From Strigamia acuminata (Eukaryota; Arthropoda; Chilopoda; Geophilomorpha; Linotaeniidae): a stretch of DNA of 64,000 nucleotides. Where the stretch lies: positions 40,990,581-41,054,580 of the forward strand of contig OX442314.1 in the NCBI GenBank assembly GCA_949358305.1, in the 5' to 3' direction. The notes under the pieces are model-generated. The model was not told the DNA's origin. It saw nothing but the letters and a program-made list of their open reading frames with translations, and did not search any database. The number at the start of each line of letters is the position of its first letter. The stretch's first letter is position 1. Positions 1-10,207 of this stretch are shown one piece after another. The position numbers and the translations under genes were made by a program.

Positions 1-2450
1 CCTCGCACTGACTTGACCTCGCAGTGCTTTTGTCTTTGTTTTCACTTGCACTGTGTGTCTATTTTTAGGGTCGGGGTGAGAAACACTTGTTATTCTTCTG
101 TCACACTCTTCTCTGAATTTGGGCTGGGTATTGTTCGAGTTTTTGAGGAGTGTTGTGCAATTTTATATTATTTTATGGCGTTTTTTCTTTTTTGCTGGCC
201 TGGCTGGGGTTTGATTGATTTGTTCTTTTTTTTTCTGTTACAATTAAGGTCCACTTTATGATGACAATAGCCAACCAGCACATTAGTTTAATGCCATACC
301 ATTTTTTTTATTATTATTTTGAAGTGTATTTTTCTTGTGTGTTTGGTTGACTTGAGTTTGACCTTGGTGTTTCCTTTAATCATCTTGGGATAATAATGGC
401 CAACCAACACATGAGCTTTATACCATTTTTGTATTATTTTATGATTTGTTTTTTTGGTGTGCAATTGGGAGAGAAACCATTTGTAGGTGCTCAGAATTTG
501 TGGTCTGAAGCGTTGGAGATGTACAGCTTCATCGTTTTAGGGGCATACTGAAAGTGGGGTGTGTAGGGGTTAGGCTTGAACAAGCCGGCAACGTGTTACC
601 CATGACATTCCTGAGGTTACGCAGACGTAATGAGTGTCTTAGAGAGTCGGCACCACACCAGACGAATGGTAGATTAAGTTCTTTTATTTCTTTCCCTGGG
701 TTTGCAGATTTGGTGCTTTTTCCGAGTGTGTTTTTTGGCGGGAAACGTGAATGTGGTGTTGTTGTGGTGGGCAGGCATGCTGCTGGGTGCAGTATATCCC
801 GGTTCAGCCCTGTGCCTTACCCGGACGACGATAAACTAATGCGGTAAATTTAGGGGAGCTCTGTTCATTACTGGCCAGAGGTACATTCCTGGTTGCAGCG
901 GTTTGAGTAATCTTTTGAATCACAGACACGCGTACTTAAGGGAAACGCACGGAGACTGGGTTTCCAACCCTGTCCCGAGCACTGGTGGACACGGCTTGGT
1001 GTGATTTTGGCAATGTGTTTTATATGCGCATTTACGACACATTGTACCGATTTCACTGCCTTGCCGTGGAAATTGGGTCTCGGATAGCGGGGGGGCGGCC
1101 TTTGCAGGGGACTGCTCAGGTGTCGAGCCCGAAGGTGTTTTGCTTTCAAACCGCGCGTGGAATGCTTGCAAGCACGGATTGGGTGGCTAACAGCTTTGAA
1201 AAAAGACTGTGAATCCAGCCCAACACCTTTTTTAATCTTTGTTTTCAATGTGCTGTGTGTGGATCCCTTTTCCCAATTTTGTGAAACATACCACATTTTT
1301 CTTGAACCCTTCTTTTATCCTATTTCTACTCTAATTTCATATCCGGGTTGGTGAGGAGTGAGGCTCCCGGGGATTGGACCTAACTTTCCCTGGCGCTGGA
1401 CCGTGTTCAGTTGCAATACCTCCGATCTGGCTCTGGCTCTGTTCGCCGATTTCCCTTCACTCTTAGTCTGAGGCGAACGAGTCGACATTTTTGCCTCATC
1501 AGGATTATCGCGATCTTGATGGTGTTTCGGGTGTGATTTTGGTGCTGGAGCTAGCTATGCCAAAGGAAGCCTGAAACACGCGTTTTAGCGTTTTCAGCAG
1601 GGGTTAAAACTGGTGGCAGACGTATACACCAGCGCAAAGGAAAACGTACGCCTTAGCATCGAAGCTGTGGGGCGCGATGGAAAATGCCACGAAAAATCGA
1701 TATACGCAGTTTTTTCTACTTGGTTCTGGCGTGAATAATTTAGAACACGAAGGGAAAGACAAACCGTGGGATTGTGTTTGTTAGTTTGGGCGTGTCAGAG
1801 AACTTCCAGTCGCCCATTTCTATCTTCTGGGGCGTGGATAAATGCCGGAAAGGTGTTCGCCATTTTCTATCTTTTGGGGCGTGGATAAATACCAGAAAGG
1901 TGTTCGCTAATTTTTTATTTTGGGGCGTGGATTAGAAAATACCAAAATATAACCGCTAATTTTATCTTTTGGGGCGCAGAGAAAAGCCAAAATTTATTAC
2001 TTTTGCCAGTTTCTACATTCATTTATATTTGTGACAGGTTGCTGTGCAGAACAGGAGGCGAGATGCCCCTGCAGGGTGATAGTTTTATGGCTGGGAGTCG
2101 TGTTGTCTCAACAGTGACCCCTACCTGGACTATTGCTGCCGAATCGCTGCGAAGAGACAAAAAGGCATGTGGTTTGGGGGAAACAGGATGACATTTATGG
2201 CACCCTTTTGCTCCTCGAGTCATGGCCTTTTGTCCTGGAAGTCTAAAAATACCCTAGATGGACCTGGGATTGCCCAAGGCCCATCAGGGAAGGTCATTAA
2301 CTGGTCACTACCCTTGAAAGGCGGAGCTGGTAGCATTTGTGAAGTCTAAAGTTGACCTAGTTGTAGGCGACTGTGACTGGCTGCAGTTAACCACCTGACA
2401 TTGAATTGGTTTGCTGGGTGCGTGTGGACAGAAATTTTCACTCTTCACTC
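1..2450. other. Left-edge sequence upstream of gag A, mostly unassigned
   Basis: No convincing gene is visible. The sequence is T-rich in the first 500 bases. It holds two similar blocks of about 50 bases (about 261-319 and 390-444, both around a GCCAACCA core). I looked for a copy of the 3' LTR found at 30806-31391 and did not see one. This stretch may be a long leader of element A, or unrelated sequence joined to a truncated element. Confidence 0.5.
1811..1999. repeat. Tandem repeat, about 48-bp unit, four copies
   Basis: Four diverging units begin near 1811, 1858, 1905 and 1954. Each has a CGCC/CGCT start followed by T-rich sequence and GGGGCG(TGG). The unit length is 47-49 bases. Function is unknown; the array lies about 450 bases before the gag start of element A. 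Confidence 0.8.
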
Positions 2451-4043
2451 ATGGTTAAGACACGGTCTCAATCACGCTCACCAAAACGTAGATCCAGGTC
2501 TTTGACTAAGAAGGCAATGGACCTTGATTTGAATCCGGAGTTGGCCGAGAAATTGGCCGACCTGCTCGGGGTGGATGCGGGTGACTTCGCGTCACAGCAC
2601 GACCTCGAGGAAGCAATAAAAGATCTCCTTGCGACGCGACAGCAGGCGCTGAACGATGCCGCTGCCGCGCGTAGAGAGGCTGAACATTCTGACCATATGG
2701 CATCAGAGACTCGCCAAGCGTTTCTCGACGCCGAAAGGCAGAATGAGGTATTGAGAGATACTCGCTCGAAGGAGCTATTAACTCACACTAGTGAGTTGAA
2801 GGCGCTAGAAGCGAAGTACTACAAGATGAAAAGCAAGTTTGCTGGTGGGAGAGGCGCTAGTGTGCTCGGTTCGGGGGCAGATTCGGACATCAGTTCGGTG
2901 GCCTCCGTCTCCGATGAATTAAATTCGGTTGCACCAAGCGACTCCCTACCTGTCAATCCGCGAATGATGCAAGCGATGCCCGGCCAAAAGGTGAGGAGGT
3001 GGACCACTCCGCCTCTCGCCGCGGACGTCTCAATGCATCTCGGGGTTGAAGTGCCGGCAGATAAAGTTATAACACAGTCCAACATCCCCACATCCAAAGG
3101 TTTACCAGATGTGGAGCAATTAACCAAGCATGTTGCGCAGATACGCATGGACCCGTTTTCGGGCGATCGCACGGCGGCAAGGACGTTTCTCATCCAGCTG
3201 AGATCGAATCTGTCCTTCGCCGAGCTGCAACTCGACTATGTGGCCAGGCGTTTCTTGGCGAGATTTTTTACAGGTGACGCCCTATCTTGGTGGCAATCGA
3301 CGATGCCCGTAAAAACGTGGGATGAGTTCGAGGTTGCCTTCCAGACCCGGTTCGCACCTTCCGACAGCCAACTACTCGCGAAAGTAGTATCCATCAAACA
3401 GGCGAAGGATGTGACGGCTTTGCAGATTTGGACGGACCTGGACGCGTTGTTTAACCAGATGCAGGTGCCGATAGCAGATGAGTATAAAATTAACTATGCT
3501 TTGGCAGCTATGACCCCGGAAACGTGCACTATGGCAGCAAGCACCTTGGCATGGGATCACTCCTGGCTAGGATTGAAGCGCTCCTGTGTACGTTTCGCCC
3601 CGGCAGCTTTGGCAATGGAAAGGTTCCGTGACCCGGCCAGTGTAATCATACCTCATTGGCATTCACCACCGGCCCAGGCGTTGCCGAAGTTTGCTGACCT
3701 GAAAAGCGGAGATAGAACGCGGAGTTGGTTGAAACCTCCAACGGGTAAACCTGTGGCGACTCCTGGTGGGAAGCTTACGGAAACCCCAAAGGCGGCTGCG
3801 ACCCGACCCGCGTCTAACCTGCTGAAGGATCATGCGATCGCACCTACTGGCGCAGGTTGTTGGCATTGTGGCGGACCGCATTTTGAGCGTCAGTGCACAA
3901 TTAAACACAAACTCGCCGGTAAGGCTGCTGAACGCGTGGCCCACCTAACTGAGGAACTGGCGAAAGCTGTGTTCTTCACAAAAGGTATAACCGAAGAAAA
4001 GACTGAGTCGGAAAACGAGCTGGAGCAGGCTCCGGAGGATTAA
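2451..4043 (+). CDS. gag: Element A Gag polyprotein
   Basis: This 530-residue structural protein would assemble the cytoplasmic virus-like particle and bind element RNA. The ATG at 2451 starts a basic Ser/Arg-rich leader. A charged, probably coiled-coil stretch follows (about residues 30-140). Next comes a retrotransposon capsid segment around residues 230-380, with the typical FLARFFTGDALSWW and RFAP motifs. Near residue 465 is a single zinc knuckle of form C-x2-C-x3-H-x4-C (CWHC...H...C). The frame is open about 15 codons upstream of the ATG, but only from a non-ATG codon. The gene ends in TAA and is followed in the -1 frame by protease, so pol is probably made by -1 frameshifting. I did not identify the slippery site. 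Confidence 0.85.
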   Translation: MVKTRSQSRSPKRRSRSLTKKAMDLDLNPELAEKLADLLGVDAGDFASQHDLEEAIKDLLATRQQALNDAAAARREAEHSDHMASETRQAFLDAERQNEVLRDTRSKELLTHTSELKALEAKYYKMKSKFAGGRGASVLGSGADSDISSVASVSDELNSVAPSDSLPVNPRMMQAMPGQKVRRWTTPPLAADVSMHLGVEVPADKVITQSNIPTSKGLPDVEQLTKHVAQIRMDPFSGDRTAARTFLIQLRSNLSFAELQLDYVARRFLARFFTGDALSWWQSTMPVKTWDEFEVAFQTRFAPSDSQLLAKVVSIKQAKDVTALQIWTDLDALFNQMQVPIADEYKINYALAAMTPETCTMAASTLAWDHSWLGLKRSCVRFAPAALAMERFRDPASVIIPHWHSPPAQALPKFADLKSGDRTRSWLKPPTGKPVATPGGKLTETPKAAATRPASNLLKDHAIAPTGAGCWHCGGPHFERQCTIKHKLAGKAAERVAHLTEELAKAVFFTKGITEEKTESENELEQAPED

Positions 4044-4967
4044 TTTCATCCGAAGTCTGCGAGCAAGCCGCTTCCTTCTTAGCACCCAGTGGGACTGATT
4101 TGGATGATGATATCTTTGCAGACTTCTCACCTTCAGAACCACACCCCTTCTCGGGACTTCCCGAGGTTGAGGTATTCGATATAGTACACGTTGCTGTCAG
4201 GGATTGGAATTGTCCTCTTCCCTACATCAATGTTTGCTTGAACGGCCATGAGACAAAAGCTTTGGTTGACTGCGGCGCAACTGGTCCTTATATCAGCAGC
4301 GCTATGGCCGACAGGTTTAATCTCATGCACCTGATTGAACCCTGTAAGAATCCTATTAGGGTTATGACTGGTGACAGAGTGACGAGTCCAGTTGGGATAC
4401 TCGAGTTGCTTCTGTGCTGGAGGACTGGGAGTCAAAAGATCCGTTTCCCGGTGTTACCCTCGAGTTCGTGTTTCATCCTCCTTGGGTGCAACTGGATTAA
4501 AGGGAACAACATCGTGATTAGATTGCCCCGGAATGATTGGTTTCACCTTGATAATCCGGAGGAGACATTTCCTTTTGACCCCCAACCATATAGAGTAGAC
4601 TTAGCGGTCCCTGTCGTGGACCAGTGGGAGCTCGCCGAATCCACACGGATCAATGACGAATCCGCTGGGCCTACGCTTGCGGAACGTTTAATGTCAAAAT
4701 GTGAACTGGATGATTCGCAAAAGGTGAGGTTGTCGTATTTAATTGACGAATACAGCCGTACCTTTAGCGATAAAGCTGGTTGTCACCCGGATGCGGAACA
4801 TAAGATCCCCACCGGTGATAGCCCACCTTTTAAATGCAGAGATCGACCGATGAACCCCGCTAAAGCTGAAATTTTTCGCCAATTGGTGGAAGAATCACTT
4901 AGCAAAGGTGAGGTTGAGAGATGCGAAAGCAGCTACAAGAATCCACCGGTCATCGTGAAGAAGAAGT
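4044..4967 (+). pseudogene. pol: Element A pol, 5' part: protease and start of reverse transcriptase
   Basis: The frame is -1 relative to gag, overlaps the gag end and has no ATG near its start. It carries an aspartic protease with active-site LVDCGATG (DCG instead of the usual DSG) and the flap-side motif ILLGCNW. A linker and the beginning of the reverse transcriptase follow. Coding is cut at 4967 by insertion of element C. The ORF runs on for about 30 meaningless codons into the LTR of C and stops at 5065. The 3' half starts again at 18475. Apart from the insertion I see no stop or frameshift, so the disruption is recent. Confidence 0.85.
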
Positions 4968-5984
4968 TGTCGCGCCCCTACTTCGCTCTTGCTGACTCGT
5001 GGGTTGATTACTTAATTCGACTAACTCACTACCGCTTTGTTCGAGCGGTTTACCCAAAGAAATGATTACACAGATATAAAAGGTAAAATATAATATAGAT
5101 TTATTCTGTGGGACAATGTACAGATATATCTTATATATATATATATGAAAGGTAAGGAAAAGGTAAATCGGAATGGGTGATGGGACTGGAAAGGTAAAGG
5201 TAAGATGAAAGCTGGCTGGAATCGGCGAGGTCGTCTGTTGTCTCGTTCGCGTCCAAGATGGCGTCCTCGTTGTGGCAACGCGATGTCGTCTTGGGCCGGC
5301 GTGGCAATATGGCGTCCTCGACTCGTCTCTGGCTGGTCCTTCGGGCTCACGCTGGTCAGGCGCGAGTGAATGCTTAGTTAAAAGGCTTACTTCGGTCTGT
5401 TGTCTAGGTTTTTGTGTGGTGTCCGGCGATCACACAGCGGCGGACTCTTCTGGCTCCCGGCGATCACACGGCGGCGGGAACGCTCGTCGTGGTTTTACTG
5501 CAGTTTAGGCTTGTGCGACCGTTTGTCTGCACAACTCGCTAAACTGGAGTGGTTTTTACTATTTCTAGCTGGTGTGCTAAAATAGTGTGGTAATCTTATC
5601 TCGCAGGTTACTCTGCGGAGTTTGACACTGACCAAACGTACTCACGGTAAATTGTCCTTTGTCCTTGGTCAATCCCAGTATATTTACTTGGGCCTGATCT
5701 TGTAGGACGACGGGTTTTACGTGTGTTTCTCGTTTGATGGTTGTGTTGGTTCTGCCCGCTCAGTGCAAGGCACATTCCTTTGCACAAAGCGGGGTTGACA
5801 GGTGACCGGAATCACCCAATGGTGGGGTGGACGAGCCATCCCCACTCCCTCAGGGCAGACGCCTGTCCATTGACTAGATGTCAATGCACTGAGGGAAGGG
5901 AGACGCGCTTGCGGCTCCCCTTACACCCGAAACAAGGTCACGAGAGAAACTCTTCGTTGACCCCGGTCCAGTCGGGTCACCACA
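4968..5984 (-). repeat. Element C 3' LTR (1017 bp)
   Basis: This is the LTR copy next to the polypurine tract. It contains two hairpins with the same 15-nt loop but different stems (5421-5445 GTCCG/CGGAC and 5455-5479 TCCCG/CGGGA). A longer hairpin with arms CAGTTTAG/CTAAACTG lies at 5501-5546. An AT-rich tract with TATATA lies near 5130. Confidence 0.95.
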
Positions 5985-5995
5985 CTTCCCCCTCC
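5985..5995 (-). other. Polypurine tract of element C
   Basis: In element orientation the sequence GGAGGGGGAAG directly abuts the 3' LTR. It would prime plus-strand DNA synthesis. It lies 25 bases after the ORF3 stop codon. Confidence 0.85.
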
Positions 5996-6020
5996 GAGCT
6001 CAGACCGTGGGGCTGAGCGA

Positions 6021-9000
6021 TCACTTCTTTTCTGGGGGACCCGACACTGAGTCCGTCACCTGGGCGTAACTCACTCCAGGGACAGGCGGTTGAGTGCCGG
6101 GTGGCGCGGGTAGATCGCCTACTAGCGCCGAGGACCGATCACGGGGGTCCTCATGCTCCGTAATGAAACATAATGCATGGCCGTCAACTGGCTCATGCGG
6201 GGCACGCGTCCTCTCGTGCAACCAAACGCTCGGGATGTAGGCGGAGAAGCCGGTGTTCGTATGCCGGATGGCATTGGCTTCCGCTGGCGTCACTGGCGCA
6301 CGGTGGGCTCTCAGCAACCTCTGGTGGAAGATGAGGTCTTTAGTCTTCCGGATCTGGTTGTGAAGCCAGATGAAGACCGATTTGCCTTTGTCCCGCTGCG
6401 CGAGGATAAACCTCCTGGTCGCCGTCGTCATCGAAAGATGGGGAAACTCGTCGATGATCCGCCCATAATAGTCTGGTGGAGGCGGTGCCGGCTTCGGCTT
6501 CTGGGTGGTCGCGGGAATCGCTGCTGGCGTTGTTGTCGCCGCTCGGGCCGGTGGGGTCCCGGGCGGTGTCGGCTTCGTTTGCTCGACGGACCTGACGGGC
6601 GGCGTTCGGCACAGCAAGCGCTTTGGTTTACCCGCCACTTCGAACAGGGCGGGTCCTTGCGGGGATATCTCCGCAGGCATCGGTGGCGGAATCGGAACTC
6701 CGCTCGTCGGCGAGATCACCATGTCTACATCCTCTGCCGATTCTTCCGTCTGGACGGTCAAGGTGCGCAGTTGTTGGGTGGGCGCCGCTGTCCAGGTGGC
6801 GGAGGTGTAACGAAACGCCGTGCTTCGCAACTTGTACCCTTCAAATTCTGGGTTTACCACATCCCTGGTTAGCTCGTAGCGAGTCAACACAGGGTCGGGC
6901 AGAATGGAGCTCCACTCTGCGAGGAGTGCACGGGGAACCTGTACACCCTCTCTGTCCACGACAGACCATGCGGCCATCGCCTGACGCCCTTCTCCGAAGA
7001 GTGCTGGGGTTAGCAGCTGCATCATGACCTTGGTCAATGATAGCTGTAGGCTGCGACGATTCACTGGATTCGATCGCTCTGAATCCGCAGTGAAGGCACG
7101 CGAGAGCTTACTCATCATCGCGATTGCCCATTCGATAAAATATCGCTGTGTTTGATCCACACCTCGCAAGGCGGGCGCGGAGACTCTTGGGTCTTCCATC
7201 ACGAAGCGAAACGCGGAGAGCTCGGAGATAGTCGGGTTGGCGGCTTCTCTCGCGAGTCGCGCTTCTTCGTCTCGCCTCTCGAAGAACAGGGCCGAGGAAC
7301 CGGGTCGGGGTCGGCTCGGCCTGCAAATGTCGGTCAAATTGGCTCGACATTCCTGCATAATGCTCTGTCCAACGGGGAGAGGGACTGAGCGGTCGGTGGG
7401 TAAATCCGGCGGATCGCTCGAATTCAGCAACGACGGCGGCGGCAGGTTCGGAGGCGGCTGCGTCTTGGTCGGCAGCGTTGGCGTCGGCAGCGGTGGTGGC
7501 GGCTGCGTCGGCGGTGGTGGCGTCTCCGTCGTCTGCACCCCAGTCATTGCGACTTGGGGCGCCGGGAGATGTTGTTCGGAGCTTGAGGGCTGCACGATGG
7601 CGGTTGGCGTGCCATCGGGTCGTGGTCGCGAATTTATGTAGTCTGCGAGCCACCTTGCCACCTCGTGTGGGGTCACCATTCCGTCGGTGACAACGCCCAT
7701 CTTCCTGGCGTGTTTCATCGCGGGATCGAAACGTGTCAGTTTCGTCCGCTTCATCTGAGTCAGAATCTCGCGAAGGTCCCGCGTATCTGCCGCTGGGACG
7801 CTTCGCTCACCTGACTGGCTACCACTTCGTCGACCCGCTCTCTTGGAGATGTAGGCGGATTCGGGGATGGGACGGCCCCGAGCTTCGCACCTCGCGAAGT
7901 ATCGCTCTTTGCGATCTCTTTTCCGCTGCTCGCGATGAGTCAGCGGACGTCTAGAAGTGCTGGGACGAGAGACTCGCTCTTCGTCACCAGACATCCAAAC
8001 CTCCTTGCACTCCTTACCGTCTTTAATCTGACGGTTTACGAAAATTCGCGGTCGGGAATACTGCGAAGGGTCACGCACCGTACTAGTGGATGGCCCAGCT
8101 TCGTTGCCTTCAGTCGTGTTTTGAGTGACACGTTGCTTCTTGGTTGTCGCCGGGGAACGCGACTGGCTGTTCCCGGCGCCTTTGGAGCGCTTGCGCTTCC
8201 GCGGGTAGCTGCTCTTGGGCCCCAAAATCCCCAGGTGGTGGAGCTGCCACATCTCGGCTTGGGACGTTAAAATTCCCATCCGAGGTCTCCACTGGGGCGT
8301 ACTCTCCCCCAATCGCAGTCTCTCAAACCACAGATGGATATCATCCGCGGTCATCCCCTCGTTTTGGAGGATGCGCTCGGCCACTGCCGCAGCGGTATCC
8401 ACCAGCTGTTGCCTATACTGCTGATAGATGGCCTCACGGGCCTCTTCTGTCTCGGCTGCTCGCCACGCATGCAGCACGTGTTCCTCCGCCGGGTTGCCAG
8501 TGTACTGACTTGACAATCCGGGGTGGAAAATTGGCGATTTCGGGTCGTCGTCACGAGCTAACTCTGTGGCGATGCCTTCGCGCATCCCTTCCGGGAACGT
8601 ATCCAGGAGCGTGCAGTCTCGTACCCAACGTCGGGCGATGCATCGGGAATGTAGTATTCGCAGGCGCCAAGGGTCGGCGTCCTCGCCGAAACATCGTCGG
8701 TAAAATTCGGGCAGCGCGCCTCGAAATATCCCGCCACGAGCGATGCAAGCGGGGTCTAATGGTCCCCATGTTCTACGTAATGCCATCTGGAAGGATGGAG
8801 AAATAAACAATTAATAAAAAGTTAATATTAAATACGTAGATAAATGGTTGGTTTCGAGGGACGTTGCCGATACGTGCAGCCGTCCGTCGAGACCGATTCC
8901 TGTCTATCGGTGCGAACGTAGGACGAATTGTCCCTCGTCGGATAGAAAAAGAGAAGTCATCACGTAAAAATCTGTCTCATGTCCAAAACGCACAGCGAGA

Positions 9001-9719
9001 CGGAATCGAGCCTTTAATCCGGATTTTTATCATCAGATTTTACTTTAAATTAATTCTAACGTTAATTAGAACATTACTAATAATTAAATTAATAATTATC
9101 AGTCATTCGTAAAAAGAATTCGTCGGGTGTAAATTATTACTAAAATTGCACAATAAACGTGCTTGTCGAAATTTTATTAAATAATTAAACCTAATAAAGA
9201 ATTATTCCGAAGTCGGACTTTGTCTAATTTTTTAAAAGAAGTTAAAGTCAAATTAAATTTGTCTAACACATCGAAAAATTCATCGTACGAATGTTAAGTT
9301 GCATCAATTTGATGCGTCAAATTACTTGTGGAGAAAAAATATTCTTTTACAGAATATTCTCCCCTTGTCATAAAATTATTTATGGCTCGAGCCCATTGTC
9401 TCGCTCGTGACTCAAGTCATGAGGAATTTTCGAGACGCGAGGCGACGTGAAGTCTGCGCTCGCACCCCGAAAACAAATTAACAAGGAAAAAATACGATCG
9501 TGTGAGCGATCGCGGTTAATAATTAATTATACGCTATTGTGAGTGCAAAGCACTCATGTCAGGTATTAGTCAAACGAACTTTCTTCTTCAGCAGCACGGA
9601 ACTAATTCTCATGTGCCGATGCTGACTTCTACCTGATCGGGTGGGATTTGGTTTACATCGTGGTCCCAATTCTCGTCCTCGTGCTCGATGGCAAGCACGT
9701 CGTTCTCTTCCTCGTCCAT
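6021..9719 (-). CDS. Element C third ORF (ORF3), two predicted exons, function unknown
   Basis: Exon 1 (9719-9633) encodes 29 residues, very acidic (MDEEENDVLA...). It ends CAG before GTAGAAGT. Exon 2 (8786-6021) starts exactly after a pyrimidine-rich CTTCCAG acceptor and encodes 921 residues in the same frame. The 846-bp intron is inferred, not proven. Exon 2 alone could also be read from its own ATG. The protein has no signal peptide, no hydrophobic membrane segment and no known envelope motif. It has a basic Ser/Arg/Lys segment (about 200-350), a long Pro-rich linker (about 430-510), a helical block around 570-680 and a second block around 795-885 (FIWLHNQIRKT). Both blocks recur elsewhere in the window. 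Position matches the env slot of errantivirus-like elements, but the protein is not an envelope. A structural or regulatory accessory role is only a guess. Confidence 0.7.
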
Positions 9720-10207
9720 GGCGAGGAGCGCGCACAAAAAGCTCAATCACGATTGAAAAAGGATGATAAAACTATCTCAAAAACTCGGTAAAAAACTCGG
9801 TAAAAATGTTAAAAACGAGGATCACGCACGAATGCAGCGATCAGCTGTGAAAAGCGGAAGTCCGTGTGAACACGGGGTAATCGCGATGGATTCTGGGTAA
9901 TATACTCCAGAACCCGGGTGTTTGAGACTAGTGCGCACCTACCCGTGCGCATGTTACGCTACGGGTCTCCTTTGTTCTCACTCCCGTGCGCGATTGCTGC
10001 TACGGGGTCTTTTGCACGCGGTATCCGACCCGTGCCGATAATTTTGCTACGGGTCCCGCGTTTCCACGCCATCTTGTGACGTGAATTCGACCGATATCGC
10101 TTGTTGGACTTAGCGAAATTTTTTCCGAGTCTCGGATTTTGATGGCTAGCGCTGTCGATCGATCATTTTTTTTGTTTTTCAGCGTCGCCATCGACTCGTA
10201 ACGTTTT
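8787..10207 (-). other. Element C spacer between pol and ORF3 (intron, exon 1 and upstream region)
   Basis: This holds the proposed ORF3 intron (9632-8787, AT-rich), exon 1 (9719-9633) and about 490 bases upstream of exon 1. That upstream part contains three similar hairpins (9941-10055). It could include an internal promoter for ORF3. No other coding sequence is seen. Confidence 0.5.
9941..10055. other. Three tandem hairpins upstream of ORF3 exon 1
   Basis: The stems are ACCCGT/ACGGGT (9941-9946 with 9961-9966), CCCGT/ACGGG (9983-9987 with 10002-10006) and GACCCGT/ACGGGTC (10027-10033 with 10049-10055). The loops are 14-15 nt, begin GC and end GCT. They lie 220-340 bases before the ORF3 ATG in element orientation. 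Role unknown; protein-binding DNA sites are as likely as RNA structure. Confidence 0.7.

Noticed and set aside
868-1296. Minus-strand ORF of about 140 codons
   Set aside because: No recognisable motif, overlaps other open frames, and composition is not protein-like.
1600-1630. Primer-binding site (TGGTGGCAGACG) of element A
   Set aside because: The preceding bases do not end in CA and do not match the end of the 3' LTR of A.
6021-8786. Envelope glycoprotein in element C
   Set aside because: Position fits, but there is no signal peptide, no membrane helix, no furin-like site and no Cys pattern.
6177-8806. Several plus-strand ORFs opposite C ORF3
   Set aside because: Shadows of a GC-rich coding region on the minus strand.
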